Of a stretch of DNA of 36,930 nucleotides, positions 1-10,569 are shown piece after piece; the stretch's first letter is position 1, and the number at the start of each line of letters is the position of its first letter. Source of the DNA: Propionibacteriaceae bacterium (GTDB lineage: Bacteria; Actinomycetota; Actinomycetes; Propionibacteriales; Propionibacteriaceae); contig JAISHO010000001.1 in the NCBI GenBank assembly GCA_031262485.1, positions 1-36,930 of the forward strand, read 5' to 3'. Position numbers and translations under genes: made by a program. The notes under the pieces were generated by a model. It searched no databases and was not told the DNA's origin. It worked only from the letters and a program-made list of their open reading frames with translations.

Positions 1-119
1 CATCGTGGCGGTCGATTCTTTGAAGAATATGTTAGGTTGAACACTTCATATTCTTTCAGGGGATCGACCGCTTTCACGTCAGCGACACGCGCCACCCATT
101 ATGAATAAGCCTCATTGAT
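1..119. repeat. Terminal inverted repeat, left copy
   Basis: Bases 1-119 are the exact reverse complement of 36812-36930; identity stops at base 120 (a on the left, t expected). Reading outward, the repeat opens with a tip, ATTATGAATAAGCCTCA in plus orientation (98-114), that recurs elsewhere in the window. It also contains an imperfect palindrome with arms at 9-31 and 47-70 and a 15-base spacer. A start-like ATG (minus strand) sits at the very edge. A short conserved tip followed by an internal palindrome is typical of the end of an insertion sequence. My inference is that a multicopy IS continues beyond both edges. No transposase is visible, so the family is not assigned. Confidence 0.85.
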
Positions 120-474
120 AAGCCGTAGGACACAACTGCTGCTGTAATTCAATAAGAACATAGGGCAATCCAGCGACAATCGTAGCTGTCTCGAGGGCAA
201 GTCCTTGAATTCCTTTGAATTTTGGGGTCGGTAACCCTATCCAGCTCAATCCAAGATCACGCAGAGTCTTTCGTTCATCTGGAATGACGAGTTGCTTTAT
301 ACTTCGAGTGACGATGGCATCGAAGCAGTTATCCTTCATCGCTTTGAACAGCTGGACATCGAGGAAGCCGAGCCAGTTCTCATCTCGAACCGTTGAGAAC
401 GAATGTTCGACGAAGATAGAGCGTAAAGCCTCCGTCGCTGTCACGTTGACGTTCTCGTCAACGAGGAATCTCAC
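112..474 (-). CDS. DUF5615 PIN-like putative toxin, 3' end in terminal repeat
   Basis: This encodes 120 residues starting RFLVDENV after the GTG, which matches the opening of the DUF5615 (PIN-like, Mut7-C-like) family; the first Asp is the expected metal ligand. These proteins are usually partners of DUF433 antitoxins, and a DUF433 gene lies directly upstream with a one-base gap. I chose the GTG at 474 because the family opens with this VRFLVDEN motif and because it follows the antitoxin stop immediately. A longer reading from 528 would overlap the partner. The stop codon (TGA, 112-114) lies inside the terminal repeat, so the native C-terminus may have been replaced by a few residues ending ...PTAYQ. 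Nuclease activity is inferred from family membership only. Base composition is more AT-rich than the core genes. Confidence 0.7.
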   Translation of the reverse strand: MRFLVDENVNVTATEALRSIFVEHSFSTVRDENWLGFLDVQLFKAMKDNCFDAIVTRSIKQLVIPDERKTLRDLGLSWIGLPTPKFKGIQGLALETATIVAGLPYVLIELQQQLCPTAYQ

Positions 475-475
475 G

Positions 476-1096
476 TCAGGCGGCCTTCCCGATCCGTTGA
501 CGGACTTCACTGTCGAAGCTGATCGCATCTCTCGCGGCTGCTGTGCTCACCCCAGGGTAGAAGCGAGACACCTGCTCCGGGTGCAATGTTTTATTGTCCA
601 CGGCAGAAGCGATCACGTCATAACCGATGCGCGTGTTCTCCAGCACAGGCCAGCCCCCGGCCCGCCGAGCATCAACCTCCAAATGCGGGCGAGGATGCCG
701 GAAATCTTCAACCTGAGTTCCCTGCTTTGTCACGAATGGAGCGTAAATATCCGCCAGAGTGTACAGCTCGAAGTTGCCGGGGTTCTTCACCAGGTCAAGC
801 CAACCCTCATCTGTTTGCACAGCGATGGAGCTTCCACGCACGGCGAACATATAGCTGGACACATGCTCTGTCAGGTCGTATTCAGGCAGTCTCCCAAAAG
901 CCTGTCTAATTTTCTGAAGCGACGTGTTTGCACGCAATCTCACCACGGTGCGCAGAGCGACCACGTCTCGGAACGAATACAGTGGAGGACGTTTCGCGTT
1001 GATCTCTGGAACAAGAAGATCTGTACGCCGCCAGCGGTGAAGCTGGGAAATAGAGGCCCCCGACAGCACCGAAGTGACACCGATGGGGAATGACAT
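476..1096 (-). CDS. MerR-type HTH plus DUF433 antitoxin-like protein
   Basis: The protein has 206 residues. The N-terminal ~60 form a MerR-like winged helix (SGASISQLHRWRR...PLYSFRDVVALR). The C-terminal ~65 residues resemble DUF433 (GGWPVLENTRIGYDVIASAV...HPEQVSRFYPGVS), the usual antitoxin partner of DUF5615 toxins. The start at 1096 is supported by AAGGAGG upstream with good spacing. It is the first gene of a two-gene operon with the PIN-like gene at 112-474. By analogy it should bind its own promoter region (1097-1200) and neutralise the partner. The pair has lower GC than the chromosome core and is probably acquired. Confidence 0.8.
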   Translation of the reverse strand: MSFPIGVTSVLSGASISQLHRWRRTDLLVPEINAKRPPLYSFRDVVALRTVVRLRANTSLQKIRQAFGRLPEYDLTEHVSSYMFAVRGSSIAVQTDEGWLDLVKNPGNFELYTLADIYAPFVTKQGTQVEDFRHPRPHLEVDARRAGGWPVLENTRIGYDVIASAVDNKTLHPEQVSRFYPGVSTAAARDAISFDSEVRQRIGKAA

Positions 1097-1137
1097 CTCG
1101 ATGCCTCCTTCTCAAACTCCTGTGTAAGCCTTAGTCT

Positions 1138-1158
1138 CTCACGCGCTCAGGCCGTGAG
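1138..1158. terminator. Small hairpin between ATPase gene and antitoxin gene
   Basis: CTCACG (1138-1143) pairs with CGTGAG (1153-1158) around a 9-base loop. It lies downstream of the minus-strand ATPase gene and upstream of the antitoxin gene. There is no clear T tract, so this is only a weak terminator candidate. Confidence 0.25.
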
Positions 1159-1252
1159 AAAGAAGTGACTTACTAGCGTGAACAAGTATTCCGATTGACC
1201 AATCCGCTTCTCGGGTCCGAGTTCCGCGAACACTCCACCGCTACGCGGGATC

Positions 1253-2536
1253 TTAGTTCCCCAACGCGTCGATCGGAATGACTGTGACCCCGTCATCACG
1301 CACGTGGCTGAAAGCCCCGGTTCCGACGATGACGGCGAGGGCACGGGGCGGACGGTGCCCGGCGGCGGTGATTTTCTCGGCCAGTCGCAGGAGGGTGGCG
1401 GCGGCGTTGTCGATTTGGGGGTGGCCGAGTTTGATCTCGAAGGCGGCCCAGTCGCCTTGGGGGAGGGTGAGGATGGCGTCGGCTTCGAGGTCGGTGGAGT
1501 CTCGGTAGTGGTGGAGGGAGCCGCCGAGGACGTGGGCGTAGACGAGGAGGTCACGCAGGACGAGGTTCTCAAAGAGGAAGCCGAGAGTCTTCGGCTCGGC
1601 TATGAGATGCTCCGGGGTGGCTGAGAGGGCGACCGCCGCCAGGGAAGGGTCGGCCAGGATTCGCTTGGGGGATTGGCGCAGCCTTATAGGGGAGCGCAGG
1701 GCTGGCTCCCAGGCGGGGATTTCTTCGATGAGGTAGAGGCGGTGCAAGATCGCCAGGTAGTGGCGCAGCGTCGTCTCGGAGAGGGTCGCGTCGAAGTGGT
1801 TCGCCATGTCTCGGCGCAGTGTCGCCTGGGTCGCTGTGGTGGCGGTGTTGCGAGCCAGAGAGCGGATGAGAGCGGTCATTTTGGCGGGGTCGCGCCGCGA
1901 GGTGTCGATGGTGGAGATATCGGTGCGCGCGGAGGCTTCAAGATAGGTCTCGAGAACCTGGGCGGCTTGATCGGGGCCCAGCGAGAGCGTGCCGGGCCAG
2001 CCGCCGCGGACGACGAGGTCGGCGATCTGGGTCAGGGTGAACGTTCCCATGGCGGTGGGGATCGGTTTCTCCCCTGTGAGGAGATCTGAAAGGCTGACCT
2101 GCGTTTTCGCGTCGCCGGATTCGGGCAGGGTCATCGGACGCATGCGGATGCGGGCGATCCGCCCGGCGCCGGAATGGATGACGGCATCGTCGGCCGGCGT
2201 CGACGATCCCGTCAAGATGAAGTGGCCTTTTCCTGGGCGTTGGTCGACGGTGAATCGGACCGCGTCCCACAACCCCGGCGCCTCCTGCCACTCATCGATG
2301 ACCCGGGGGGAGGCCCCGTCGAGCACGGCGGAGGGATCAAGCTGGGCGACTTCCCGGTTGCGGAACCCACCGGCTGGATCGGCGACGAAGAACGCGGATT
2401 CTGCTTGGTTGAGCGATGCCCACGTCTTCCCGCACCAGCGCGGGCCCTCGACCGAGACGGCTCCCACCGAGGCCAGGAGACGCGAGATGACAGGATCGAG
2501 AAGCCGGGGACGATACTGCGGCGGACGGAGAGTCAT
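1253..2536 (-). CDS. AAA ATPase with C-terminal DUF4143
   Basis: The protein has 427 residues. A Walker A motif GPRWCGKT is near residues 31-38, followed by a Walker-B-like VIDEWQ and a sensor-like FILTGSS. The C-terminal half (about 200-400) matches DUF4143, with the family-typical stretches GGWPG, LYLIEEIPAW and the nuclease-fold-like YRDS...LEADAIL...AFEIKLG. These stand-alone ATPases are widespread, often mobile or strain-variable, and of unknown role; some are suspected of toxin-antitoxin or defence functions. The start at 2536 has AGAGGTG upstream. The gene stands alone, and three direct repeats overlap its promoter region (2578-2641). GC is close to the core. Confidence 0.85.
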   Translation of the reverse strand: MTLRPPQYRPRLLDPVISRLLASVGAVSVEGPRWCGKTWASLNQAESAFFVADPAGGFRNREVAQLDPSAVLDGASPRVIDEWQEAPGLWDAVRFTVDQRPGKGHFILTGSSTPADDAVIHSGAGRIARIRMRPMTLPESGDAKTQVSLSDLLTGEKPIPTAMGTFTLTQIADLVVRGGWPGTLSLGPDQAAQVLETYLEASARTDISTIDTSRRDPAKMTALIRSLARNTATTATQATLRRDMANHFDATLSETTLRHYLAILHRLYLIEEIPAWEPALRSPIRLRQSPKRILADPSLAAVALSATPEHLIAEPKTLGFLFENLVLRDLLVYAHVLGGSLHHYRDSTDLEADAILTLPQGDWAAFEIKLGHPQIDNAAATLLRLAEKITAAGHRPPRALAVIVGTGAFSHVRDDGVTVIPIDALGN

Positions 2537-2577
2537 AACGCACCTCTGTTCTTAGAAAACTCGGTCACGCTGACTAG

Positions 2578-2641
2578 ATTAACGGTTTTGCACGTCATCC
2601 GTTAATGGTTTTGCAAGCATTCAATTAACGACTTTGCACGT
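2578..2641. repeat. Three 18-bp direct repeats at 23-bp period
   Basis: Copies begin at 2578, 2601 and 2624: ATTAACGGTTTTGCACGT, GTTAATGGTTTTGCAAGC and ATTAACGACTTTGCACGT. The period is exactly 23 bp. They lie 42-105 bp upstream of the ATPase start, and the last copy overlaps the 3' end of yggS (stop at 2625-2627). On the minus strand a possible -10 (TAATCT) lies at the edge of the array, so the repeats sit where a repressor or activator would bind. Operator function is inferred. Confidence 0.75.
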
Positions 2642-3467
2642 ACCCGCCCCGAACTCCGAACAGTGCCGTGCCGACGCGCACGCAGGTGGAGCCGGCTGCG
2701 ATGGCGAGTTCGAGGTCGTGTGACATGCCCATGGAGAGGTCGTCCCAGCCGCCGCCGTCGCGGTCGCGCAGTCGAGCGCGCAGGTCGGACAATCGGGTGA
2801 AGCAGGCGGTGACGGCGGCGCGGTCCTCAGCGGAGGCAGGGTCGCGCAGCGGCAGGGCGATCGTCATGAGGCCGCGGGGGCGCACGTGTTCGAAGGCGCT
2901 CAATTGGGCGGTGAAGTCTAGGACGTCGTCGGGGGAGAGGCCCGATTTCGTCGCCTCGCCGGAGGTGTTGACTTGGACGAGGACGTCGAGGGTGCGGTTC
3001 TCGGCGGCGAGGTGGCGGTCGAGGGTCTCGGCCAGGGCGAGGGAGTCGAGCGAGTGGATCGCCCCGACGTGACGCAGCGCCGCTGCGACTTTGTTGCGTT
3101 GGAGGTGGCCGATGAGCACCCAGGTGGGAGCGGCGCCGCCCGAGGCGTCGAACGCTTCGGCTTTGGTGACGATCTCCTGCACCCGGTTCTCGCCGAACTC
3201 CTGGCAGCCGGCCGCCATCGCCTCCTCGATGAGCGAGACGGGGTGGGTTTTCGAGACAGGCAGCAACCGCACGTCCTCCGGATCGCGCCCGGCTGCAACG
3301 CAAGCGGCGTCGATCCGTCCTCGCACCTGGGCGAGTCGTTGTGCGAAACCAGTCGTCGCCGGAGATGTCTTAGCGGATAGGGAGGAGGGAACATGACCCG
3401 TCTTCTCATCCCCGGGGCGGTGCGAGTCGTGGGGATCGGGGGAGGGCAGGGAGTCGAATCCGCTCAC
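2625..3467 (-). CDS. yggS: YggS-family PLP homeostasis protein
   Basis: This 280-residue protein belongs to the YggS/PROSC (COG0325) family, which binds pyridoxal phosphate and controls cellular PLP pools; no enzymatic reaction is established. The PLP lysine is in LLPVSKTHP. Other family blocks are FGENRVQE, WVLIGHLQRNK, HSLDS, VQVNTSGEATKSG, RPRGLMTIA, LSMGMSHDLELAI and VRVGTALFG. The first ~38 residues are a low-complexity extension beyond the usual ~230-residue family length. I kept the GTG at 3467 because it overlaps the stop of the preceding VWA gene (GTGA); an internal start is possible. In many actinobacteria yggS lies in the cell-division cluster, so its attachment to a MoxR/VWA operon is unusual. 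Confidence 0.85.
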   Translation of the reverse strand: MSGFDSLPSPDPHDSHRPGDEKTGHVPSSLSAKTSPATTGFAQRLAQVRGRIDAACVAAGRDPEDVRLLPVSKTHPVSLIEEAMAAGCQEFGENRVQEIVTKAEAFDASGGAAPTWVLIGHLQRNKVAAALRHVGAIHSLDSLALAETLDRHLAAENRTLDVLVQVNTSGEATKSGLSPDDVLDFTAQLSAFEHVRPRGLMTIALPLRDPASAEDRAAVTACFTRLSDLRARLRDRDGGGWDDLSMGMSHDLELAIAAGSTCVRVGTALFGVRGGYVQSR

Positions 3468-4540
3468 GGCCAGCGCGCCGCCAAGCTCATGAGGCCGAGC
3501 ACGGAGATGACGGCGAGGATGATGGCGAAGCCGACGAAGCGTTCGGTGATCTCGTCCTCCTCCAACTCGTAGCCGACGGTGCGGGCGACGTCTTGGTAGA
3601 CCTCGCGCAATTGGTCGAGCGATTCGGCCGAGTAGGAGTGCCCGCCCGAGACGTCGGCGATGTCCTCCAATTCCCCCGTGTTGACGCCGACGTTGTAGGG
3701 GCCCATGGGGGTGTCGATGACGCCGTAGGGGGTGCCGTAGGCGATCGTCGAGACGGCGATGTCGTCTTCCTTGGCCTCTTCGGCGGCTTTGATCGAGCTG
3801 CGCCCGATGTTGGAGTCGCCGTCGCTCAGCACGACGATGGCGACGCCGGGTTTCTCATCCGGGTCGTCCGGGTCGGGCGGGATGAGGCTGACGGCGTCGA
3901 GGGCGGTGTAGATGCCCTCGCCGATCGCCGTCGACGGACCCAAGGTCAGTTTCGAGATGGCGGCGGTGGCTTGGCCGCGGTCGGAGGTCGGCGGCACGAG
4001 CAACTGGGCGGTGCCGGAGAAGGAGACGAGGGAGATGTTGTAGCCCGAGGGGAGCTCGTCGACGAATTCGATGGCCGCCTCTTGAGCCGCCTCCAAGCGG
4101 GAGGGTTTGATGTCGGTGGCGGCCATCGAGTTGGAGACGTCGATGACGAGGAAGACGGTCGCCCGGTCGCGCGGCACCTCGATGAAACCGTTCGGCATGG
4201 CCCAGGCCAAGGTGAGCGAACCGAGCGAGGCGATCGCAGCGACGACGGCGATGTGGCGCTTCCAGGCTTGCCGCTTCGGAAAGAGGATCGACAGGTTCGA
4301 GGCCTGCTGCTTCGTCCGGGAATGACGGGCCAGAGTGAGGCCGAAGTAGATGACGAGGAGGATCGGCACCGCCAAGAGAGCCCACAGACGTTCGGGGCGC
4401 ATGAAGCCGATCTCGAGCGCGGTCACCACGGGGGAGGGGATCGTCAGGGTCGTCAACGAGGACGGAAGCGACGCGAACGCCCCGAGCCCTGCGCCGGAGA
4501 GCGCGGGCAGCGAGAGCGGAAGGACGAGAGAACTCATCAT
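3464..4540 (-). CDS. VWA-domain membrane protein (BatA/B-like), second copy
   Basis: The protein has 358 residues. An N-terminal segment and a helix near 52-70 precede another helix near 97-114. Then comes a von Willebrand factor A domain with the MIDAS signature DVSNS (134-138). A C-terminal helix lies near 335-352. This N-terminal double helix, VWA, C-terminal helix layout is that of Bacteroides aerotolerance (BatA-like) proteins, which work with MoxR ATPases, probably as metal-dependent adhesion or chaperone modules at the membrane. Its start (ATGATG) overlaps the stop of the upstream VWA gene and its stop overlaps yggS, so it is translationally coupled on both sides. It is clearly paralogous to the neighbour at 4537-5550. 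Confidence 0.9.
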   Translation of the reverse strand: MMSSLVLPLSLPALSGAGLGAFASLPSSLTTLTIPSPVVTALEIGFMRPERLWALLAVPILLVIYFGLTLARHSRTKQQASNLSILFPKRQAWKRHIAVVAAIASLGSLTLAWAMPNGFIEVPRDRATVFLVIDVSNSMAATDIKPSRLEAAQEAAIEFVDELPSGYNISLVSFSGTAQLLVPPTSDRGQATAAISKLTLGPSTAIGEGIYTALDAVSLIPPDPDDPDEKPGVAIVVLSDGDSNIGRSSIKAAEEAKEDDIAVSTIAYGTPYGVIDTPMGPYNVGVNTGELEDIADVSGGHSYSAESLDQLREVYQDVARTVGYELEEDEITERFVGFAIILAVISVLGLMSLAARWP

Positions 4541-5550
4541 CTGAACCGTGCCCCCAACATGACGGCGCCGACAGCGGCGACAAGGGCGAAGATGAGCCCG
4601 ATCCCGGCCACCGTGGCCGTCACCTCCTTGTTCTCCTCCTCGTAGCCGACCTCGGATTGGATTGAGGTGTAGGCCTCCTTGAGCTGGCCGGCGTTGTCAG
4701 CCGGATACATCTCGCCCCCGGTGATCTCGGAGATCTGTCGCAGCAAGTCCTGGTCGGGCGGCACCGGCGCGCGCGTCCCGTCTAGGTCGACGTAGCCGTT
4801 GTCAGTGCCGAAGGCGATGGTGTAGATCGGCACCTCGCGCTCAGCCGCCTGCTGGGCCGCTTGGAGCGGTGATTGCGGATTGGTGTTCTCGCCGTCGGAG
4901 AGGAAGACGATCATGCCCGGCGCCGGGGTCTCGTCCTCGCCCAGGGGAGCTTGGTCGAGGGCGGCGAGCGCCGTCGTGATGGCGGTGCCGATGGCCGAGG
5001 ACTCCTGCGGTTCGAGGACGTCGATAGCGCGTTCGGCGGCGGCCCGATCGTCCATCGGAGGGAGGCGGACGGCCGGATTGCCCGACAGGGAGACGATCGA
5101 GACGTTGTAGCCGTCGGGCAGGTCGGCGATGAAATCCTTGGCTTCCGCCTTGGCCGCGTCGAGACGGGTCGGCGAGACGTCGGTTGCGGTCATCGACAAG
5201 GAGATGTCGATGACGACGACGACAGTGGCGCGCTCCCGGGGCACCTTCTCCACCCCGAGCGGTTGGGCCCAGGCGAAGGTGAGAGCGATGAGGCTGAGCA
5301 GGCCGAGCGCGACGGTGACATGGCGCAACCACTGTGACTGCGATCCCATGACGGCGCCCATGATCGTCGTGTTCGTGTAACGCATCCCCTGGTGGGTCTT
5401 GCGCCGCAACACGATGAGATAGGCCGCGATGAGGACGGGGATGATGAGGAGCAACCACAAACGGGGCGCCGATTCGAAGCCGTCGATGCCGAGGAACAAG
5501 GGAGACGGCGCCGCCGCGAAAGTGAGAGAGGGAAGGGCGAGAGACGTCAT
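4537..5550 (-). CDS. VWA-domain membrane protein (BatA/B-like), first copy
   Basis: The protein has 337 residues. Membrane helices lie near 31-48 and 79-95, followed by a VWA domain with an intact MIDAS motif DISLS (115-119) and further conserved VWA blocks (ATDVSPTRL, IVFLSDGENT, YTIAFGT). A C-terminal helix lies near 312-332. By family it is a partner of the MoxR ATPase and DUF58 protein encoded upstream. The start overlaps the DUF58 stop (ATGA), and the stop overlaps the next VWA gene. The two adjacent VWA genes probably arose by tandem duplication and have diverged considerably. The ligand is not known. Confidence 0.9.
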   Translation of the reverse strand: MTSLALPSLTFAAAPSPLFLGIDGFESAPRLWLLLIIPVLIAAYLIVLRRKTHQGMRYTNTTIMGAVMGSQSQWLRHVTVALGLLSLIALTFAWAQPLGVEKVPRERATVVVVIDISLSMTATDVSPTRLDAAKAEAKDFIADLPDGYNVSIVSLSGNPAVRLPPMDDRAAAERAIDVLEPQESSAIGTAITTALAALDQAPLGEDETPAPGMIVFLSDGENTNPQSPLQAAQQAAEREVPIYTIAFGTDNGYVDLDGTRAPVPPDQDLLRQISEITGGEMYPADNAGQLKEAYTSIQSEVGYEEENKEVTATVAGIGLIFALVAAVGAVMLGARFR

Positions 5551-6593
5551 CGGCTCACCCCCTGGGGCGGGGCGTGCAACTGGCTGGCGACCCGGCGGTA
5601 TGCCAGGACGAAACGGGCGATGTCTTGAACCCAGTCGCGGTCAGTGCGCAGCTGGATGTGCCCGGCGCCGGCCCGGCGGATCGAGACGCGGATGCGTTCG
5701 CGTTGGGCGGCGGTGGCGGCGTTGAGGCGGGCCCGGGCGGCGTCGTCGGAGGTGTTGACGTAGCGGTCGAAGTGGGTCTCCGGGTCGCGGATGAGCAATT
5801 CGCCGACGTCGGGGAAATCGATCTCGCGCCGGTCGAGGCATTCCACGCAGATGACCTGGTTGCGCACCGCCAACCGACGCAAGGGACGCTCCCAAGCCGG
5901 GGGGATCTCCGGGTCGAGTTCGGCGTCGCCGGGGACGAGGAAATCGGAGACGACGACGCGCAACCCGCGCCGACGCAACGACCGCGCCATCTGGTCGATT
6001 CCCTCGGGCAGATCGATCGAGCCTTCGGCTTGATCGTGGACGATCGGCTCAGTCAGCATCGAACGGAGGAGGGAGTACAAGGCCATCCGCCCGGAGCGGG
6101 CCGGGATGCGCCGGATCGAATCGGGCCGCATGACGAGCCCGCCGAAACGATCGCCCAGTTTCTGGGAGAGGAAGCCGATCGTGGCGATGGCGGCGATGCC
6201 GAGGTCACGCTTCGTCACCCCTTCAGTGCCCCAGTTCATCGAGGGGGAGACGTCGAGCATGGCCCAGACCTCGAGCTCACGGTCGGCGATGGTGTCACGC
6301 ACGTGCGGTTCGGTCGTCCGCGCGGTGACGGCCCAATCCATCGTGCGAACGTCGTCTTGCCCGACGACGTAGGGACGGGCGTCGTTGGTGTCCGAACCGG
6401 GACCCGGCAGCAACCCCAAATGATCGCCCTGGAGGAAGCCTTCAAGACGGCGCACGATCGCCAACTCGAGGCGGCGCAACGCGGCCTCGGGTGCGAGTTG
6501 ATGCAGCGGGATCGTCGCCCCCGCCGGTTCCGCCACCACCGAGGTGACCGCAGCGGTCGCGGCTTCCGGAGGCGCGAAAGTCGGCTGAGTCAT
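5547..6593 (-). CDS. DUF58-domain protein of MoxR operon
   Basis: The protein has 348 residues. It carries the DUF58 signature ARPYVVGQDDVRTMDW (72-87) followed by a VWA-like fold with DVSPS (114-118). It has no obvious membrane helices, so it is likely cytoplasmic. DUF58 proteins almost always accompany MoxR ATPases and VWA proteins. The trio is thought to remodel or load metal on client proteins, but the biochemical role is not settled. The gene begins 10 bp after the moxR stop and overlaps the first VWA gene, in a single minus-strand operon reading moxR, DUF58, VWA, VWA, yggS. Confidence 0.9.
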   Translation of the reverse strand: MTQPTFAPPEAATAAVTSVVAEPAGATIPLHQLAPEAALRRLELAIVRRLEGFLQGDHLGLLPGPGSDTNDARPYVVGQDDVRTMDWAVTARTTEPHVRDTIADRELEVWAMLDVSPSMNWGTEGVTKRDLGIAAIATIGFLSQKLGDRFGGLVMRPDSIRRIPARSGRMALYSLLRSMLTEPIVHDQAEGSIDLPEGIDQMARSLRRRGLRVVVSDFLVPGDAELDPEIPPAWERPLRRLAVRNQVICVECLDRREIDFPDVGELLIRDPETHFDRYVNTSDDAARARLNAATAAQRERIRVSIRRAGAGHIQLRTDRDWVQDIARFVLAYRRVASQLHAPPQGVSR

Positions 6594-6603
6594 CGTCGGC
6601 CGG

Positions 6604-7989
6604 TCACCGTTGCGGATAACCCGAGGATCCGGTGGATCCCGGCGGCGTCAACCCCGGAGGCGGGGGCACATTCGTCGGTTGTGGATAGCTCGGCGGGGGA
6701 TACTCCTTGGCCCGCTGGGGCGTCGCCTCCGAAGGCTGGCCGTAGGGCGCCACTGGGGCGTTGGGATAAACCTGCGGGGAGGCCGGCATGCCCTGGGGGG
6801 GCGGATACTGCGGCGGCTGAGCCGACGGAGCGGGGGCCACGGGAGCGGCGGGAGGCTGGGCGACCGGAGCCGGAGCCGGGGCCGACACCGGAGCTGGGGC
6901 CGACACCGGAACCGAGGAGACCGGGACGGGGCGCGCTTGCCCGCCCGCGTTCGACGAAGAGGATTGGCTGTTCCACACGGGGGTGGGTGGCGGCACCATG
7001 GCGAGGATCCGCTCGACGACCTGGAGAGGCGAGATGGAGTCGGCCACGGCGTCGAAGCTGAGGACGATGCGGTGGGCCATGACGTCTTTGGCGACGGCTT
7101 GGACATCGGTCGGCAGCACGTAATCGCGCCCGTGGATGAGCGCCAGCGCGCGCGAGGCGGCGACGAGCCCGAGAGTGGCACGCGAGGAGCACCCGATCGA
7201 GATGACGTTGCTGAGATCCGCCATGCCGAAATCGGCCGGGTTCCGCGTCGCCAAGATGAGGCGGACGATGTATTCGGCGACGAGGTTGTGGACGAAGACC
7301 TGGGTGGCGCGTTCCTGGAGTTGGAGGATGAGGCCGGGGTTGAGCACGGGAGTGGGCTCGGGCGGTGAGACGGACATCCGCCGCAGGATCTCGAACTCCT
7401 CGCTGCCGCGCGGATAGTCGACGTCGACCTTGAGGAGGAAGCGGTCGCGCTGAGCCTCGGGCAGAGGGTAGACACCCTCGGATTCGATGGGGTTCTGTGT
7501 CGCGATGACGATGAAGGGCTTCTTCGCCGGGTAGGTCCGCCCGCCGATCGAGACCTGCTTCTCGGCCATGATCTCGAGCATGGCCGACTGCACCTTGGCC
7601 GGGGCCCGGTTGATCTCGTCGGCCAGGACGAAGTTGACGAAGACGGGGCCCAGCTGGGTGTCGAAGGTCTCTTTCGAGGCCGAGTAGATCCTGGTTCCGA
7701 CGATGTCGGAGGGGACGAGGTCGGGGGTGAACTGGATGCGGGAGAATTCCCCGCCGACGACGGTGGCGAAGGATCGCACCGCCAACGTCTTAGCGGTGCC
7801 GGGCACCCCTTCAAGAAGGCAATGTCCCTTGGCCAAGAGAGAGACCATGAGTTGTTCGACCATGTGTTCTTGGCCGACGATGACGCGCTGCACCTGGGCG
7901 ATGGCGTCTCCGAGCAGTTGTGACGCTTCCTGGACCGTCGGCCCAGCCCCCGAATCTCCCCCGTTGGTCGTCTGCGGTGAAGTTGTCAC
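6604..7989 (-). CDS. MoxR-family AAA+ ATPase with proline-rich tail
   Basis: The protein has 461 residues. Walker A is GVPGTAKT (61-68) and Walker B is VLADEIN (121-127), followed by the MoxR-typical ATQNPIESEGVYPLPEAQ and GCSSRATLGL blocks. The AAA core ends near residue 325. The remaining ~130 residues are almost entirely Pro/Ala/Ser/Gln, a low-complexity tail that most MoxR proteins (about 320-350 residues) lack. The start is a GTG at 7989 with AAGGAG upstream. It is first in the operon and divergent from the gene at 8040, sharing a 50 bp intergenic region. MoxR ATPases act as chaperones for VWA partners; the tail may mediate protein contacts (inference). Confidence 0.92.
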   Translation of the reverse strand: MTTSPQTTNGGDSGAGPTVQEASQLLGDAIAQVQRVIVGQEHMVEQLMVSLLAKGHCLLEGVPGTAKTLAVRSFATVVGGEFSRIQFTPDLVPSDIVGTRIYSASKETFDTQLGPVFVNFVLADEINRAPAKVQSAMLEIMAEKQVSIGGRTYPAKKPFIVIATQNPIESEGVYPLPEAQRDRFLLKVDVDYPRGSEEFEILRRMSVSPPEPTPVLNPGLILQLQERATQVFVHNLVAEYIVRLILATRNPADFGMADLSNVISIGCSSRATLGLVAASRALALIHGRDYVLPTDVQAVAKDVMAHRIVLSFDAVADSISPLQVVERILAMVPPPTPVWNSQSSSSNAGGQARPVPVSSVPVSAPAPVSAPAPAPVAQPPAAPVAPAPSAQPPQYPPPQGMPASPQVYPNAPVAPYGQPSEATPQRAKEYPPPSYPQPTNVPPPPGLTPPGSTGSSGYPQR

Positions 7990-8026
7990 TCAATACTCCT
8001 TGGCTCGACGACAGACCTTCCAATGA

Positions 8027-8039
8027 TAGCCTTCTCCGC
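8027..8039 (+). promoter_or_regulatory. Possible -10 box for a leaderless start
   Basis: TAGCCT (8027-8032) fits the actinobacterial TANNNT -10 pattern and ends 7 bases before the ATG at 8040. No Shine-Dalgarno sequence precedes that ATG. A leaderless transcript beginning at the start codon is therefore plausible. There is no convincing -35. Confidence 0.35.

Positions 8040-10568
<2,529 letters not shown>

Positions 10569-10569
<1 letters not shown>

Noticed and set aside
2578-2641. A CRISPR array
   Set aside because: Only three 18-bp units with 5-bp gaps are present. Spacers are far too short and there are no cas genes, so regulatory repeats fit better.
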